Shown: positions 55,398 through 64,000 of the stretch, one piece after another | Position numbering within the stretch: the first letter of the stretch is position 1 | Layout of the letters: each line of letters starts with the position of its first letter | Assembly (NCBI GenBank): GCA_025800125.1 | Contig: JAOXSF010000001.1 | Span: 1-64,000 of the forward strand | DNA: 64,000 bases | Origin: Marinobacterium sp. | GTDB taxonomy: Bacteria > Pseudomonadota > Gammaproteobacteria > Pseudomonadales > Balneatricaceae | Direction: 5' to 3' | Translations under genes and position numbers: made by a program | The notes under the pieces: generated by a model | Told to the model about the DNA's origin: nothing | Databases searched by the model: none | Seen by the model: the letters and a program-made list of their open reading frames with translations, nothing else

Positions 55398-55880
55398 ATG
55401 GCTTGGAAAATGGCACTGGGGCTTGTACTGACTGGGCTGTTGCTGGTCGGCACGGCACAGGCGCGTTCACTGGAACTGGGAATCGGGGCGATAGGTGAAC
55501 GTGACTCTGACACCACAACACTGTTACAGGCAGCACTGGTGTCTGACCCCGTACCCTATCTGGTGGGAATGCAGATACAGGGCGGGCTGCTGCTGGCGCA
55601 GGATGATACGGTCTACCTGCATGGTGGTCTGACCAAAGTATGGGAATTGCCGGGGCGCTGGAGCTGGGGCGGTTCGCTGAGTGCGGGTTTCTATCATACC
55701 AATGAACCACAGCTGGAGCTGGGGCATGATATTGAGTTCATGACCCGGTTGCACCTGGATTACGAATTATCAATTGATCAGTCCCTACGGCTGGAGGTTG
55801 GGCATCTTTCTAATGCTGATCTGGATGATGAGAACCCCGGCACAGAATTTATTCTGCTGAACTGGCTGATAAGGCTATAG
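55398..55880 (+). CDS. Lipid A 3-O-deacylase, PagL-like
   Basis: A 160-residue outer-membrane enzyme with a signal peptide (cleavage near AQA|RS). The catalytic residues H136, S138 and N139 are in GHLSNAD and the acid E150 in NPGTE; the H-to-E spacing of 14 equals that of Pseudomonas PagL. PagL removes the 3-O-linked acyl chain of lipid A in the outer leaflet, often altering host recognition or membrane adaptation. ATG at 55398 follows GGGGGTAGAGA. It converges with the TetR gene and neighbours the MMPL operon, so an envelope-lipid role for the region is plausible. Confidence 0.85.
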   Translation: MAWKMALGLVLTGLLLVGTAQARSLELGIGAIGERDSDTTTLLQAALVSDPVPYLVGMQIQGGLLLAQDDTVYLHGGLTKVWELPGRWSWGGSLSAGFYHTNEPQLELGHDIEFMTRLHLDYELSIDQSLRLEVGHLSNADLDDENPGTEFILLNWLIRL

Positions 55881-55952
55881 CCAGACCTGGACGTTTACTT
55901 TGTCAGGCCTGAACTACACCTGATTTGAGCCTCTTTAGCCCTTTGTCTGATC

Positions 55953-56705
55953 TCAGATCTGCAGGGTGTAGCCCTGCTCGGCTAACTGCCGCATTTCGTT
56001 GCTGAAAACCTCTTCTTTCAGCAACCTGATGATACTGGCGGTACGTTGTGGGTCGGTAGTTGGTTGCCAGTTCAGGCCATCAAACAGCAGGTTGGCATTG
56101 AGTACAATGGTCTGCTCCAGCAGCAGTGATGAGCGGGCACTGCAACGTTCTACCTTGCTGGAGAGCAGGGAGATGGCGCCAAATGCAGAGGACCAGAAAG
56201 CAAAGGAGACCTGTTCCATATCGCTACCTGGCGGTAATGTCAGTTCGCCGTGCTCAACGCCGGTCGCGATGGCAGCCGCGACCAGTGTCAGTAGTCGGTT
56301 TTCCAGTGCCAGATGAGCCTGTTGCCGCTCTGTTGAGGCTTTGTCGCTGACGGAAGGGGTTTTGGCAGTGATCACCAGCATGAATTTGTCTGGATACAGA
56401 GTGGCATAGAGCATATAGGCAAAGCCAACGGCCAGCATCCGGTCACGGCTACAGGCGTCAATCTTCAGCGCCCGCTCAAACATGTTGACCAGCTTCTGCA
56501 TGCTCTCGTTGCACAACGTGATCAGAAGATCTTCCTTGCTGCTGAAGTGGTTATAAACGGTGCCTTTGGAATAGGGTACCTTGCTGACAACCTTGTCCAT
56601 GGTAAGAGCAGTGGCACCAATCTGGTTCAGCAGTTGTTGTGCTGCGTCCAGAATAACCGCTTCGCGTGCTCGCAGGGTGTCTTCATCCAGCAGTTTCGGG
56701 CTCAT
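55953..56705 (-). CDS. TetR-family transcriptional regulator
   Basis: A 250-residue TetR-type regulator. The N-terminal helix-turn-helix (about 20-65, ALTMDKVVSKVPYSKGTVYNHF) is typical; the remaining helical part would bind a small ligand. A repressor role over the nearby MMPL operon is suggested by two operators there, but the gene's own upstream region shows no such palindrome. An 18-bp tandem array lies 52 bp upstream of its ATG. Confidence 0.88.
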   Translation of the reverse strand: MSPKLLDEDTLRAREAVILDAAQQLLNQIGATALTMDKVVSKVPYSKGTVYNHFSSKEDLLITLCNESMQKLVNMFERALKIDACSRDRMLAVGFAYMLYATLYPDKFMLVITAKTPSVSDKASTERQQAHLALENRLLTLVAAAIATGVEHGELTLPPGSDMEQVSFAFWSSAFGAISLLSSKVERCSARSSLLLEQTIVLNANLLFDGLNWQPTTDPQRTASIIRLLKEEVFSNEMRQLAEQGYTLQI

Positions 56706-56756
56706 TCTGTACCTGTGATCTATGAACGGTCTTAATTGAAGTTTGAAATTTTCTTA

Positions 56757-56828
56757 AAGCTTCAGGTGCTCTTGAAGCTTAAAGTGCTTTTGAAGCTTAA
56801 AGTGCTCTTGAAGCTTAAAGCCTATCTG
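56757..56828. repeat. Four copies of an 18-bp tandem repeat
   Basis: AAGCTTAAAGTGCTCTTG-type units at 56757, 56775, 56793 and 56811, each with an AAGCTT hexamer, upstream of the TetR gene. The surrounding 56706-57246 region holds no gene I can support. Confidence 0.95.
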
Positions 56829-57050
56829 AAATTTCAAGCGTAGTGCTTCAACCGCCAGGGCTCAATGATGAGTGTATTTTGTATGGGCTCGTCTGTCTCC
56901 GGGAAAAGTGAGCTGATACACCATGTCAGGAAGCACTGTCCTGCTGTGAAGGTGTGTCCAGGTCCATGTGCCGCCAGTGGGTTCAGCTCCTGAGCTTCAA
57001 GGCAGGAAGGGCGCAAATACTGGCCGCTGGCAACGACGGGGTCAAGTGCT

Positions 57051-57109
57051 TGTGCAAATAGAGTTTGTGTAAGTAGAGGTTGTGTAAGAGAGCTTGTGCA
57101 AAGAGAGAC
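57051..57109. repeat. Degenerate 15-bp tandem repeat, about four copies
   Basis: TGTGCAAATAGAGTT, TGTGTAAGTAGAGGT and two further variants follow one another between the TetR promoter and the terminator of the first paralogous chemoreceptor. Confidence 0.7.
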
Positions 57110-57157
57110 TGTGTAGAACTGTTTGTATAGCAAAGCAGTTATATAAAAACATACGTA

Positions 57158-57189
57158 CAAAAAAGCACACACCCGGCTGGGCGTGTGCT
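57158..57189 (-). terminator. Terminator of the first paralogous chemoreceptor gene
   Basis: On the reverse strand AGCACACGCCC, a four-base loop and GGGTGTGTGCT (one G-T pair) precede TTTTTTG. Confidence 0.85.
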
Positions 57190-57246
57190 GCAGGCGATCA
57201 TTAAGGCATTGGCGGACTGAATGCAGATACCACCGGCTACATGGTA

Positions 57247-58752
57247 TCAGACGACAAAGCTGGAAACCGACGCCCTCAATGTGCCAGACAACTGGGTGAA
57301 CTCACGGCTGGCGTAGAATGTCTGCTCGGCATAGGTTGAGGTATGTTCTGCCAGTGCGCTGACCTCAACCAGTTTGCCGCTGACATCATCCGAAACCTGA
57401 TTCTGTTGCGTGGTAGTTTCGGCAATCTGCTGATTGGTTTCATTGATTGTCGTAACCGCCAGAGTGATGTCTTCCAGTGCCTGACGGCTCTGGCCTGCCT
57501 GCTCAACGCTGAGACGGGCTGTTTCACGGCTCTGTTCCATCGCCTGTACGGCACGGTTACTGCCGTTTTGCAGGGACTCGATCATCTGGTGAATTTCTTC
57601 GGTTGATTCCTGAGTGCGTTGTGCCAGTGTGCGTACCTCATCAGCAACGACAGCAAAGCCGCGACCGTTGTCGCCAGCGCGGGCAGCTTCAATCGCTGCG
57701 TTCAGGGCCAGCAGGTTGGTCTGGTCAGCTATATTACGGATAACATCCAGTACCGAACCAATCTTTTCACTGTCAGAAGCCAGCGCATTGATAATATTGG
57801 TGGTCTGATCAACTTGCTCCGAAAGCTGCTCAATATTATTGATACTTTTATCCATCACACCGGCACAGGTACGAGCGTCATCTGCAGCCTGCAAGGCTGC
57901 ATTAACAGCTTCACCGGAGGCACGGCTGGCGGTGTGGGAGACGGATGTCAGAGTACGGCTAAGATCCTGAATAGACTGTACCAGCGCATTTGCATTCTGT
58001 TTTTTCTGCTGCATTTCGTCGATATTATCACCGCTCTGCGAGGACAGAGATTCTGCTGAATCATGCAGACGGTCAGACGCTTCACGTGCTTCTGCTACCA
58101 CCTTATGAATAGTTTCCATAAAAGTGTTGAAGTTGCGGGCGAAGGGGCTGCGAGCATCGGGCTGACGGAAGGTGACATCCAGTCGTTCGTTATTCATCTG
58201 CAGATGTGAGGCAATCTGATGCAGCTCAGCGGTTTGTACGGCTTCGCGTTGTGAATTCAGTGCCATCAATACCAGAATCGTGGTCTCGAAAACAACATAA
58301 CCGGCATGAATCATTACTAGATTGAAGCTGGTTTCCGGGAAGACGTAGACACCGTACCCCGCAGCTTGCAGGACATTGAAAATCAGATGATGAAGCGCAA
58401 TCACTGTAGCTGCTGTCAGTACAACCATGAAGTCACGGTAATAGAGCAGAAAGGCCAGCAGGCAGAAAATCATGAAATGCATTTCGATCATGCCGTTGGC
58501 CTGATGGATCTGCAAAGCTGAAAAAAGCATCAGGGCGGCTGCGATACTGTGGCGGGTCAGGCGACTTCCTGCCATCTGCATACCCAGCAGTGTTGGTACC
58601 AGAGCGGTAGGTAAGCCGATAATCAGGGCCTCAGCCCAGGTGCCATACCAACTAGCAAATACCAGTGTTACGAATAACAGAAACCAGATTACCTTGATCA
58701 TCAGGCGATCAGCCTGGCGGTAATGTTCCAGTAGAAAAGCACGTTCTTTCAT
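57247..58752 (-). CDS. Membrane-embedded methyl-accepting chemotaxis protein, paralogue 1
   Basis: A 501-residue chemoreceptor without a large periplasmic domain: about six membrane helices (about 18-175) form the sensor. They contain [12 protein letters not shown], with two His and a Glu in the membrane region, and [10 protein letters not shown]. The signalling domain (about 240-501) carries [15 protein letters not shown]. There is no clear HAMP domain. Such membrane sensors may detect lipophilic or redox signals; the ligand is unknown. It is a close paralogue, of identical length, of the gene at 59283. Its own upstream region is 530 bp, so it has an independent promoter. Confidence 0.9.
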   Translation of the reverse strand: MKERAFLLEHYRQADRLMIKVIWFLLFVTLVFASWYGTWAEALIIGLPTALVPTLLGMQMAGSRLTRHSIAAALMLFSALQIHQANGMIEMHFMIFCLLAFLLYYRDFMVVLTAATVIALHHLIFNVLQAAGYGVYVFPETSFNLVMIHAGYVVFETTILVLMALNSQREAVQTAELHQIASHLQMNNERLDVTFRQPDARSPFARNFNTFMETIHKVVAEAREASDRLHDSAESLSSQSGDNIDEMQQKKQNANALVQSIQDLSRTLTSVSHTASRASGEAVNAALQAADDARTCAGVMDKSINNIEQLSEQVDQTTNIINALASDSEKIGSVLDVIRNIADQTNLLALNAAIEAARAGDNGRGFAVVADEVRTLAQRTQESTEEIHQMIESLQNGSNRAVQAMEQSRETARLSVEQAGQSRQALEDITLAVTTINETNQQIAETTTQQNQVSDDVSGKLVEVSALAEHTSTYAEQTFYASREFTQLSGTLRASVSSFVV

Positions 58753-59282
58753 GAGGGAGGACTCTCCTTATCCCTGTCTGTTCAATTTGCCCGCTTAATT
58801 GGCAAACTGCAGTCCCTGGTAGGTTTTAAACCGTTTTAGTAATCAGAAATCACTGTACTGCCCAGACATAACTGGTCGTAGTTACGATGCTGCAGCCCGA
58901 AGATATGGCCGACTACCTGATATATGGCCTGCTTCTGATAGTAGAAAGATCGATCTGTCCCGGACCGTCCAATCAGATATTGTTGTGGTGAAGTCTGGAT
59001 ATATCTGATGATCTTTAATGATCATATAGGTAAGAGCTGAGCGGCTGCTAAAATAAACTCAAAGCAGAATCTATGCAACTACGCAATTGAAAAAAATTGC
59101 AACTATTAAAATTAGGAGATATTCACAGCTTGTCACGGGGGAGTATTTTGCAGTGTATGATCAGAAAAAATATTACATAGAATACGGAAAAAGGCCTGTA
59201 TAAAAACAGGCCTTTTTATGTTTAAAGCGTAAGATCTGGTTGATCAGGTTTTGTAATAATGAATACGCATTATTTTGAAAGA
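58753..59282. other. Spacer between the two paralogous chemoreceptors
   Basis: About 530 bp, AT-rich towards the right. It contains the promoter of paralogue 1 and the terminator of paralogue 2. No gene is convincing. Confidence 0.5.
59188..59217 (-). terminator. Terminator of the hypX-type operon
   Basis: AAAAAGGCCTGT and ACAGGCCTTTTT form a perfect 12-bp stem with a six-base loop, ending the leftward transcript about 65 bp after paralogue 2. Confidence 0.9.
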
Positions 59283-60788
59283 TCAAACAACAAAACTGCG
59301 AACGGCATTCCTTAACTGGCTGGAAAGCTCAGTAAACTCCTTACTGGCATAGAATGTTTTTTCGGCGTACGTTGATGTGCTTGCTGCCAGGTCACTGACA
59401 GAACGTAGTCGTCCGCTGACTTCATCAGATACCTTTTCCTGCTCAATAGTTGTGTCAGCAATTTGCTGGTTGGTGCTGTTGATGGTGTTTACTGCTTCAT
59501 GAATATCATGCAAGGCAACCTGGCTTTCTGTTGCCTGCTCCACACTCAGGCGCGCCGTTTCTCGACTCTCTTCCATGGCGCTGACTGCCTGGCGGCTACC
59601 ACTTTGCAACGCTTCAATCATATGGTGAATCTCTTCGGTGGATTCCTGTGTGCGTTGTGCCAGGGTGCGAACCTCATCAGCAACGACAGCAAATCCCCGG
59701 CCATTCTCACCAGCACGGGCTGCTTCAATTGCGGCGTTCAGAGCAAGCAGGTTGGTCTGGTCTGCAATATTGCGGATAACATCCAGCACGGTGCCAATAC
59801 GGTCACTGTCTTCGGCCAGGCTGGTAATAATCCGGGTAGTCTGTTCTACCTGATCGGAAAGTTGTTCAACGTTTTCCACGCTGGATGCCATGACGCGGGT
59901 ACAGCTACTGGCGCGTTCTGCGGCCAGGCCCGCAGCTTCCAGCGCTTCGCTGGAGGAGTGACGAGCACTGCGTGACACACTTTCCAGCGTTGTGCTGAGC
60001 TGGCGGATAGTGCTGACCAGTTCATCGGCCGAGTTTTTCTGGCGCTGCATCTCCTCAATGCTGTTACCGCTCTGTGAAGAGAGTGATTCGGCTGAATCGT
60101 GCAGTTTGTCCGAAGCGTCACGGGTGGAGCTGACCACCCGATGGATGGTTTCCATGAACGTGTTGAAGTTGATGGCGAAAGCGCTGTGTGCGTTGCTTTT
60201 ACGGTAGGTAATGTCCAATTTATCATCCTGCATCTGCAGATGTGAAGCGATCTGATGCAGTTCGGCTGTCTGAATGGCTTCGCGCTGTGAGCTACGTGCC
60301 ATCACGATCAGAATGGTGGATTCAAAGACAACATAGGCAGCATGCAGGAAGACCAGATAATAACTGGCTTCCGGAAATACATAAACCGCAAGCCCGGATG
60401 CCTGCATGAAGGTAAATAGAAAGTGGTGGACTGCGATGACGCCCGCAGCGCTGAGAATCACCATGAAATCGCGATAATAGAGTAAAAATGCGAGCAGACA
60501 AAAAATGGCAAAGTGCATTTCGATCATGCCGTTAGCCTGGTGTATTTCCAGCGCGGCGTAGAACATCAATGAGATGGCGATAACATGGCGGGTCAGGCGG
60601 CTGCCGGGCATTTGCCATGCCAGCACAGTTGCAACAGCTGCGGTAGGTAGCGCGATCAGAATTACTTCTGACCATGTGTCATTCCAGCTGGCCATGGCAA
60701 CTGAGACGAAGAAGAGAAACCAGATTACCTTCACGACCAGTCGGTCCGCTTTTATGTAATGATCCCGCAAATAGGCGCGTTTGTTCAT
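59283..60788 (-). CDS. Membrane-embedded methyl-accepting chemotaxis protein, paralogue 2
   Basis: A 501-residue chemoreceptor with the same layout as paralogue 1: six membrane helices with [12 protein letters not shown] and [10 protein letters not shown], then a signalling domain with [15 protein letters not shown] and the shared C-terminus SFVV. AAGGAG lies before the ATG. It starts 21 bp after the stop of the thioredoxin-like gene, itself 12 bp after the hypX-type gene, so all three look co-transcribed. That makes a signal linked to HypX chemistry or redox state a candidate stimulus; this is inference. Confidence 0.9.
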   Translation of the reverse strand: MNKRAYLRDHYIKADRLVVKVIWFLFFVSVAMASWNDTWSEVILIALPTAAVATVLAWQMPGSRLTRHVIAISLMFYAALEIHQANGMIEMHFAIFCLLAFLLYYRDFMVILSAAGVIAVHHFLFTFMQASGLAVYVFPEASYYLVFLHAAYVVFESTILIVMARSSQREAIQTAELHQIASHLQMQDDKLDITYRKSNAHSAFAINFNTFMETIHRVVSSTRDASDKLHDSAESLSSQSGNSIEEMQRQKNSADELVSTIRQLSTTLESVSRSARHSSSEALEAAGLAAERASSCTRVMASSVENVEQLSDQVEQTTRIITSLAEDSDRIGTVLDVIRNIADQTNLLALNAAIEAARAGENGRGFAVVADEVRTLAQRTQESTEEIHHMIEALQSGSRQAVSAMEESRETARLSVEQATESQVALHDIHEAVNTINSTNQQIADTTIEQEKVSDEVSGRLRSVSDLAASTSTYAEKTFYASKEFTELSSQLRNAVRSFVV

Positions 60789-60809
60789 CAGGGGGAAACT
60801 CCTTGTAAA

Positions 60810-61472
60810 TCAGTCACTTTCAGGCCAGCGGCAAAAGCAGCCAGAGCCTGAAATACTACCGGACTGAGGCTGGCGTCCTGCCAGCAGATGTTTGAATACG
60901 GTTTCGACCAGGCCATCACCACTGGGCAGGCAGAGCGCGCCCAGTGTGTAGGGGCCGAAATAGGTCAGATGGCCCTGGGCGTTGAGAATGGCGGTAGATG
61001 GGCTTGCCGTCAACTGCACGGGGAGCGCCAGTGTGCTGGCTGATACTACAGTGGCACCGGGGAATAGTGTCGGGGCCTGTTGTAGCCATTGCTCGGGGTT
61101 GTCGACCCGATCATTGAGTACCACCATAAAACGGATACCCTGAGGGCCAAATTCTTCAATCAGTTGCTGGACATGCTGAATATTAAAGCGGCTGCACAGG
61201 CAATCAGGGTCCCAGAAATGTACTAGAACACCTTGGCTTGGGCTGGTCAGCAGGCCGGGGTGTTTTGCCTGAATAAACTGCTGCAGATGATCACCCATGC
61301 GGGCGTTCTCAAAATGCACGTACTGTTCATGGCCGGGTGGATAGAATAGCCTGATATCACGGATCAGAAACCACCAGAAGGCGTAACACATGGCGATCAG
61401 CCATACGAAAACCAGCAGACCCATCAGGATCTGCTGGCGGCGGGAGCTATGCGCTTGGGCTACTTCATTCAC
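60810..61472 (-). CDS. Membrane-anchored thioredoxin-like protein with CxC motif
   Basis: A 220-residue protein with one N-terminal membrane helix (about 17-38) and a thioredoxin-fold domain facing the periplasm. The active site reads D-P-D-C-L-C-S, a CxC (C91, C93) in place of CxxC. Further cysteines lie near the C-terminus (about 187 and 214-216). It resembles the uncharacterised DUF6436-type group. A role in redox or copper/thiol chemistry is possible. GTG at 61472 has a weak ribosome-binding site, so it may be translationally coupled to the gene 12 bp upstream. It sits between a HypX-type protein and a chemoreceptor. Confidence 0.78.
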   Translation of the reverse strand: MNEVAQAHSSRRQQILMGLLVFVWLIAMCYAFWWFLIRDIRLFYPPGHEQYVHFENARMGDHLQQFIQAKHPGLLTSPSQGVLVHFWDPDCLCSRFNIQHVQQLIEEFGPQGIRFMVVLNDRVDNPEQWLQQAPTLFPGATVVSASTLALPVQLTASPSTAILNAQGHLTYFGPYTLGALCLPSGDGLVETVFKHLLAGRQPQSGSISGSGCFCRWPESD

Positions 61473-61484
61473 GTTGATAACAGC

Positions 61485-63221
61485 TTATTCCATGTCTGCC
61501 ATTTCAGCCATCAGCTCTGCTGCGGGCTGACGGTGTATGGCCAGGTGGTCAGGTGTTGCCGTGGCTGGACGTTTGAGAACAAAGTTAGTACGTGCTTCGT
61601 GGTAGCTACGATCTTCACCGAAGAAATTCAGGTGCATATGTGCCAGTTCCATTTCACGGCAGGCCAGCATATCGTCAGCATGTTTTTCGATAATGTGGAC
61701 CTTGGTTGTCAGCATGCTTTCCAGCTGTGGTGACTGACTGAGTTGCTCGGCAATACGTTCAATCTGCTGACGGAAGCTGTACGGGTTGTGCAGATCACGG
61801 TAGATAACGCCGTCAACCAGGCCAAATTTGCATGCGTCTTCTGCCCCCAGTGGCAGACAGGATTGAGTCAGTGACTCTGCCATCTCTTCTCCTACCCGGC
61901 GTGGCAGGCTCCATGTCCAGAATTCAGAACCATAGAGGCCGCCCATACTGCGATAGTGCGGGTTCAGTACTACACCTTCACGTACAAAAACTCGGTCGGC
62001 AGCTAGTGCCAGCATCACTCCGCCTGCACCGGCACTACCATGAATCGCTGCAATGGTCAGTTTGTCACGGGTTAGCAGAATGGCCTGTACCAGGTCGTTG
62101 ATTGCGTTGATATTAGCCCAGGACTCAGTGGCAGGGTCATTGGCTGCCTCAATAACGTTCAGGTGAATACCGTTAGACCAGTAGTCCCGGCCCCCCATTA
62201 GTACCAGGGTTTTGATGGGACGCTGACAGGCTTCGTTATAGGCGGTAGTCAGGCGTTCACATTGACGGGTACTCATGGCACCGTTGTAGAAGTCAAAGTG
62301 AAGGTAGCCAACATCACCGCTCTCTTCATACCAGATTTCACGGAAAGTTTGCTCGGTACCGGTATAGAGTGCAGGCAATGGTTTCTCTGGCACACCTTGC
62401 AGGTGCTCAGCCAGTAGATCAGTCGCGCGCTGTTTGAAGTGTCCTGTTGGGCTGCGCTTCTTCAGATGGGTGATCCAGACGGCACCGTCATTGGCTGCAA
62501 TACAGATTGCTCCTTCTCGAGTGGCAATAATCTCACCCGGCGTACCAACCAGTGTGCTTTCCGGGTGGGCTCCGCAGAGGAAATATTCCTCATCAAACAG
62601 CGTGTCCAGCAGGCCCGGGGCACCGTCAGCAGAGCGCACCTTGCGCAGAATGACTTCAACCGGGTCTTCCTGCCAGTTGACGTGGCGGCTGGTCTGGCGT
62701 AACAGCGGGCGGCAGCGCCCATGTACATCTTCGTGGCTGTAGTCCAGTGGCTCAGGAACATAGTGGCCGTTAGCAATGCGTTTGACGGTTGTTCTGATAA
62801 CCCCCATTGCTGCCTGGACAACTTCATCGCGGTAGATGCTGCTTTTACTGCCATCTCGCATGGCAAATTCAGCGCTGGCCCAGATGGCTCCGGAGTCCAT
62901 TTCATAATCTGCCGATACTGCTGTCACACCCCAGTAATCAGCGTGTTCAAGAATAGCCCAGTCCAGCGAGGATGGGCCGCGATCACCACGAATACCCGGA
63001 TGCACGATGATACAGGGCGTATTTTGCCAGATATCGTCAGGCACGACCTTGGTCAGCATGGGGCAGAGAATAAGATCAGGCTTGAATAGTGCGATTCCTT
63101 CTCGCACCTGATCCGGGTTGATGAAGACTTCTATACTGACCTCATGACCCATTGTCTGAAGTTCAACATGGGCAGCCTGAGTCAGACTGTTGTAACTGGT
63201 TGATAACAGCAGAATACGCAT
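61485..63221 (-). CDS. HypX/HoxX-type protein (formyl-THF hydrolase-like and enoyl-CoA hydratase-like)
   Basis: A 578-residue two-domain protein. The N-terminal half (about 1-260) is formyltransferase-like, with the folate-site H74 in HPGIRGDRGP and D109 in YEMDSG. The C-terminal half (about 300-520) is crotonase-like with IHGSAGAGG and the GLYGSEFWTW segment (Y430, E433), matching the CoA-binding half of HypX. In aerobic [NiFe]-hydrogenase maturation HypX makes CO for the active site from formyl-tetrahydrofolate. No hydrogenase gene is seen in this window. AAGGAT precedes the ATG. It heads an apparent operon with a thioredoxin-like protein and a chemoreceptor. Confidence 0.85.
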   Translation of the reverse strand: MRILLLSTSYNSLTQAAHVELQTMGHEVSIEVFINPDQVREGIALFKPDLILCPMLTKVVPDDIWQNTPCIIVHPGIRGDRGPSSLDWAILEHADYWGVTAVSADYEMDSGAIWASAEFAMRDGSKSSIYRDEVVQAAMGVIRTTVKRIANGHYVPEPLDYSHEDVHGRCRPLLRQTSRHVNWQEDPVEVILRKVRSADGAPGLLDTLFDEEYFLCGAHPESTLVGTPGEIIATREGAICIAANDGAVWITHLKKRSPTGHFKQRATDLLAEHLQGVPEKPLPALYTGTEQTFREIWYEESGDVGYLHFDFYNGAMSTRQCERLTTAYNEACQRPIKTLVLMGGRDYWSNGIHLNVIEAANDPATESWANINAINDLVQAILLTRDKLTIAAIHGSAGAGGVMLALAADRVFVREGVVLNPHYRSMGGLYGSEFWTWSLPRRVGEEMAESLTQSCLPLGAEDACKFGLVDGVIYRDLHNPYSFRQQIERIAEQLSQSPQLESMLTTKVHIIEKHADDMLACREMELAHMHLNFFGEDRSYHEARTNFVLKRPATATPDHLAIHRQPAAELMAEMADME

Positions 63222-63904
63222 AGGTAAATCCTTTTAACCGTGAGTATCAGATACCCGCAATTGTTAAGAGTGATCTCTGCGCAACGATCAGGCCTTTTCT
63301 TTTCTGGGCGCAGCTGATCAGCTGTCCGGGATGTTACCCCGATCATGGTTTTAAAAACCAGATAAGCCAGTGAGTACAATAAGTGAACCTGTTGGTATTT
63401 AGAGTTGTAATCAGTCTCTATATTTTGCTTTATGTGGGTTAACTACTTGTTAATAGCGACTCTTGAATTTTTTGATTTTTGTTGTTTTTTTGCTGGTATT
63501 TTATGCTGTTTTTAAGTTTTTTTGATTTTTATATTAATCCTCACTAAATACTTTTGGCGAGGTGAGGTGTAAAAAATATCCAGTTAAAGCATGATTTTCT
63601 CTAAAATTTCACATATACCAACCAGAAGGTAAGTATAAAAATAGGAAAATTCCTTAACCATATCTACCTGGCTTAAGGGTTTTTCTGGGTGCTTTATAAC
63701 GAGTGAACAGAGATTTGAAGGGATGAGTGCCACATATGGTTTCTTAATATAGCCGGAGCGACATATAGCAGGAGCGACATATAGCCGGAGCGACATATAG
63801 CAGGAGCGATGTACGGGGCCATCTGTACGGGCTTTGTTACGCTTGTCGATGGTGCCATCCATGGCGGCATCATCAGTAGCACCGTGTTACTTGCATCATA
63901 CCGT
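63222..63904. other. AT-rich intergenic region
   Basis: About 680 bp, very AT-rich at about 63400-63560. It contains the promoter of the hypX-type operon and a 16-bp repeat array. No gene is convincing. Confidence 0.5.
63747..63810. repeat. Four copies of a 16-bp tandem repeat
   Basis: ATATAGCCGGAGCGAC alternates with ATATAGCAGGAGCGAC at 63747, 63763, 63779 and 63795. The strict C/A alternation suggests that a 32-bp unit was duplicated. Confidence 0.95.
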
Positions 63905-64000
63905 TTAATGAACTGCCGCCTGGCGAGGGGAGTGCATCATCAGCTCCAGCTGGTTCTGCAAGTTTGATAGCTGCTGGTCAAAATTGAGAATCTGGCTGCG
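63905..64000 (-). CDS. C-terminus of an unidentified protein, cut by the window edge
   Basis: The last 31 codons and the stop of a leftward gene. The residues are Gln/Leu-rich and look like an amphipathic helix (NFDQQLSNLQNQLELMM). The rest lies beyond the window, so no function can be given. Confidence 0.55.
   Translation of the reverse strand, partial: RSQILNFDQQLSNLQNQLELMMHSPRQAAVH

Noticed and set aside
56834-57172. Leftward frame of 112 codons between TetR and chemoreceptor genes
   Set aside because: It covers a degenerate tandem repeat, lacks a ribosome-binding site and shows no motif.
58760-58840. Sigma-28 promoter for chemoreceptor paralogue 1
   Set aside because: TAAA and a GCCAATTA element exist on the reverse strand but about 21 bases apart, not the expected 15.
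1-64000. Prophage, integron, insertion sequence or genomic island
   Set aside because: No transposase, integrase, phage structural gene, att duplication at the tRNA or long inverted repeats were found.

Overview
The window reads as one continuous, gene-dense stretch of a gammaproteobacterial chromosome of moderate GC content. The EF-P module (epmA, efp, epmB), a RegB/RegA (RoxS/RoxR) pair, a HolD-like gene next to rimI, leuA, astE, an mlaA lipoprotein gene and five chemoreceptor genes together suggest a motile, respiring bacterium of Oceanospirillales/Pseudomonadales type, probably aquatic. The genus is not decidable from sequence alone. I see no transposase, integrase, phage gene, CRISPR array or rRNA. 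One tRNA-Ser(GCU) is present.

Layout. 1-4.6 kb: a BdlA-like double-PAS chemoreceptor, a LysR regulator, a small conserved-looking protein and an ankyrin protein. 4.6-10.8 kb: a leftward cluster resembling the gamma-glutamylated amine (Puu/Pau) pathway: glutamine-synthetase-like ligase, aldehyde dehydrogenase, a frameshifted NhaC-family transporter and a PuuB-like FAD oxidase. A PuuR-like XRE-cupin regulator lies 16 kb away at 26.96 kb. 11-17.5 kb: a large CHASE-PAS-GAF-PAS-GGDEF-EAL protein and a dCache chemoreceptor. 18.3-21.7 kb: a fused E1 alpha/beta plus E2 operon of a 2-oxoacid dehydrogenase. 22-28.7 kb: a lone PUA/EVE-like protein in AT-rich DNA, two paralogous EF-hand-like proteins, a putative molybdenum-carrier (SLOG) protein and a small secreted protein with a GGA-rich leader. 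28.8-34.7 kb: epmB, a PhnZ-like HD oxygenase, efp, mlaA with an exported hydrolase, and epmA. 34.7-41.3 kb: MalY/PatB-type lyase, leuA, a HolD-like protein, rimI, a PleD-like diguanylate cyclase, a CbiM-like membrane protein and the tRNA. 41.4-49.6 kb: RegA/RegB redox pair, a response regulator with a degenerate HD-GYP domain, a chemoreceptor, astE and rhlE. 49.7-56.7 kb: a LysE exporter; an MMPL transporter, LolA-like protein and outer-membrane barrel operon with two matching operator-like palindromes; then PagL and a TetR regulator. 57.2-63.2 kb: two paralogous membrane chemoreceptors, the second ending an apparent operon with a CxC thioredoxin-like protein and a HypX/HoxX-type protein.

Themes. 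Signalling is heavily represented (five MCPs, two GGDEF proteins, two response-regulator systems), but no cheA, cheW or cheY occurs here. The most unusual features are the hypX-thioredoxin-MCP gene string, the PhnZ-like oxygenase inserted between epmB and efp, the frameshifted transporter, and a recurrent habit of this DNA: locus-specific short tandem repeats (7-25 bp units), mostly within about 150 bp upstream of gene starts. One of these is a perfect nine-copy heptamer in front of epmB. Functional statements are inferences from motifs and family knowledge; no database search was run.
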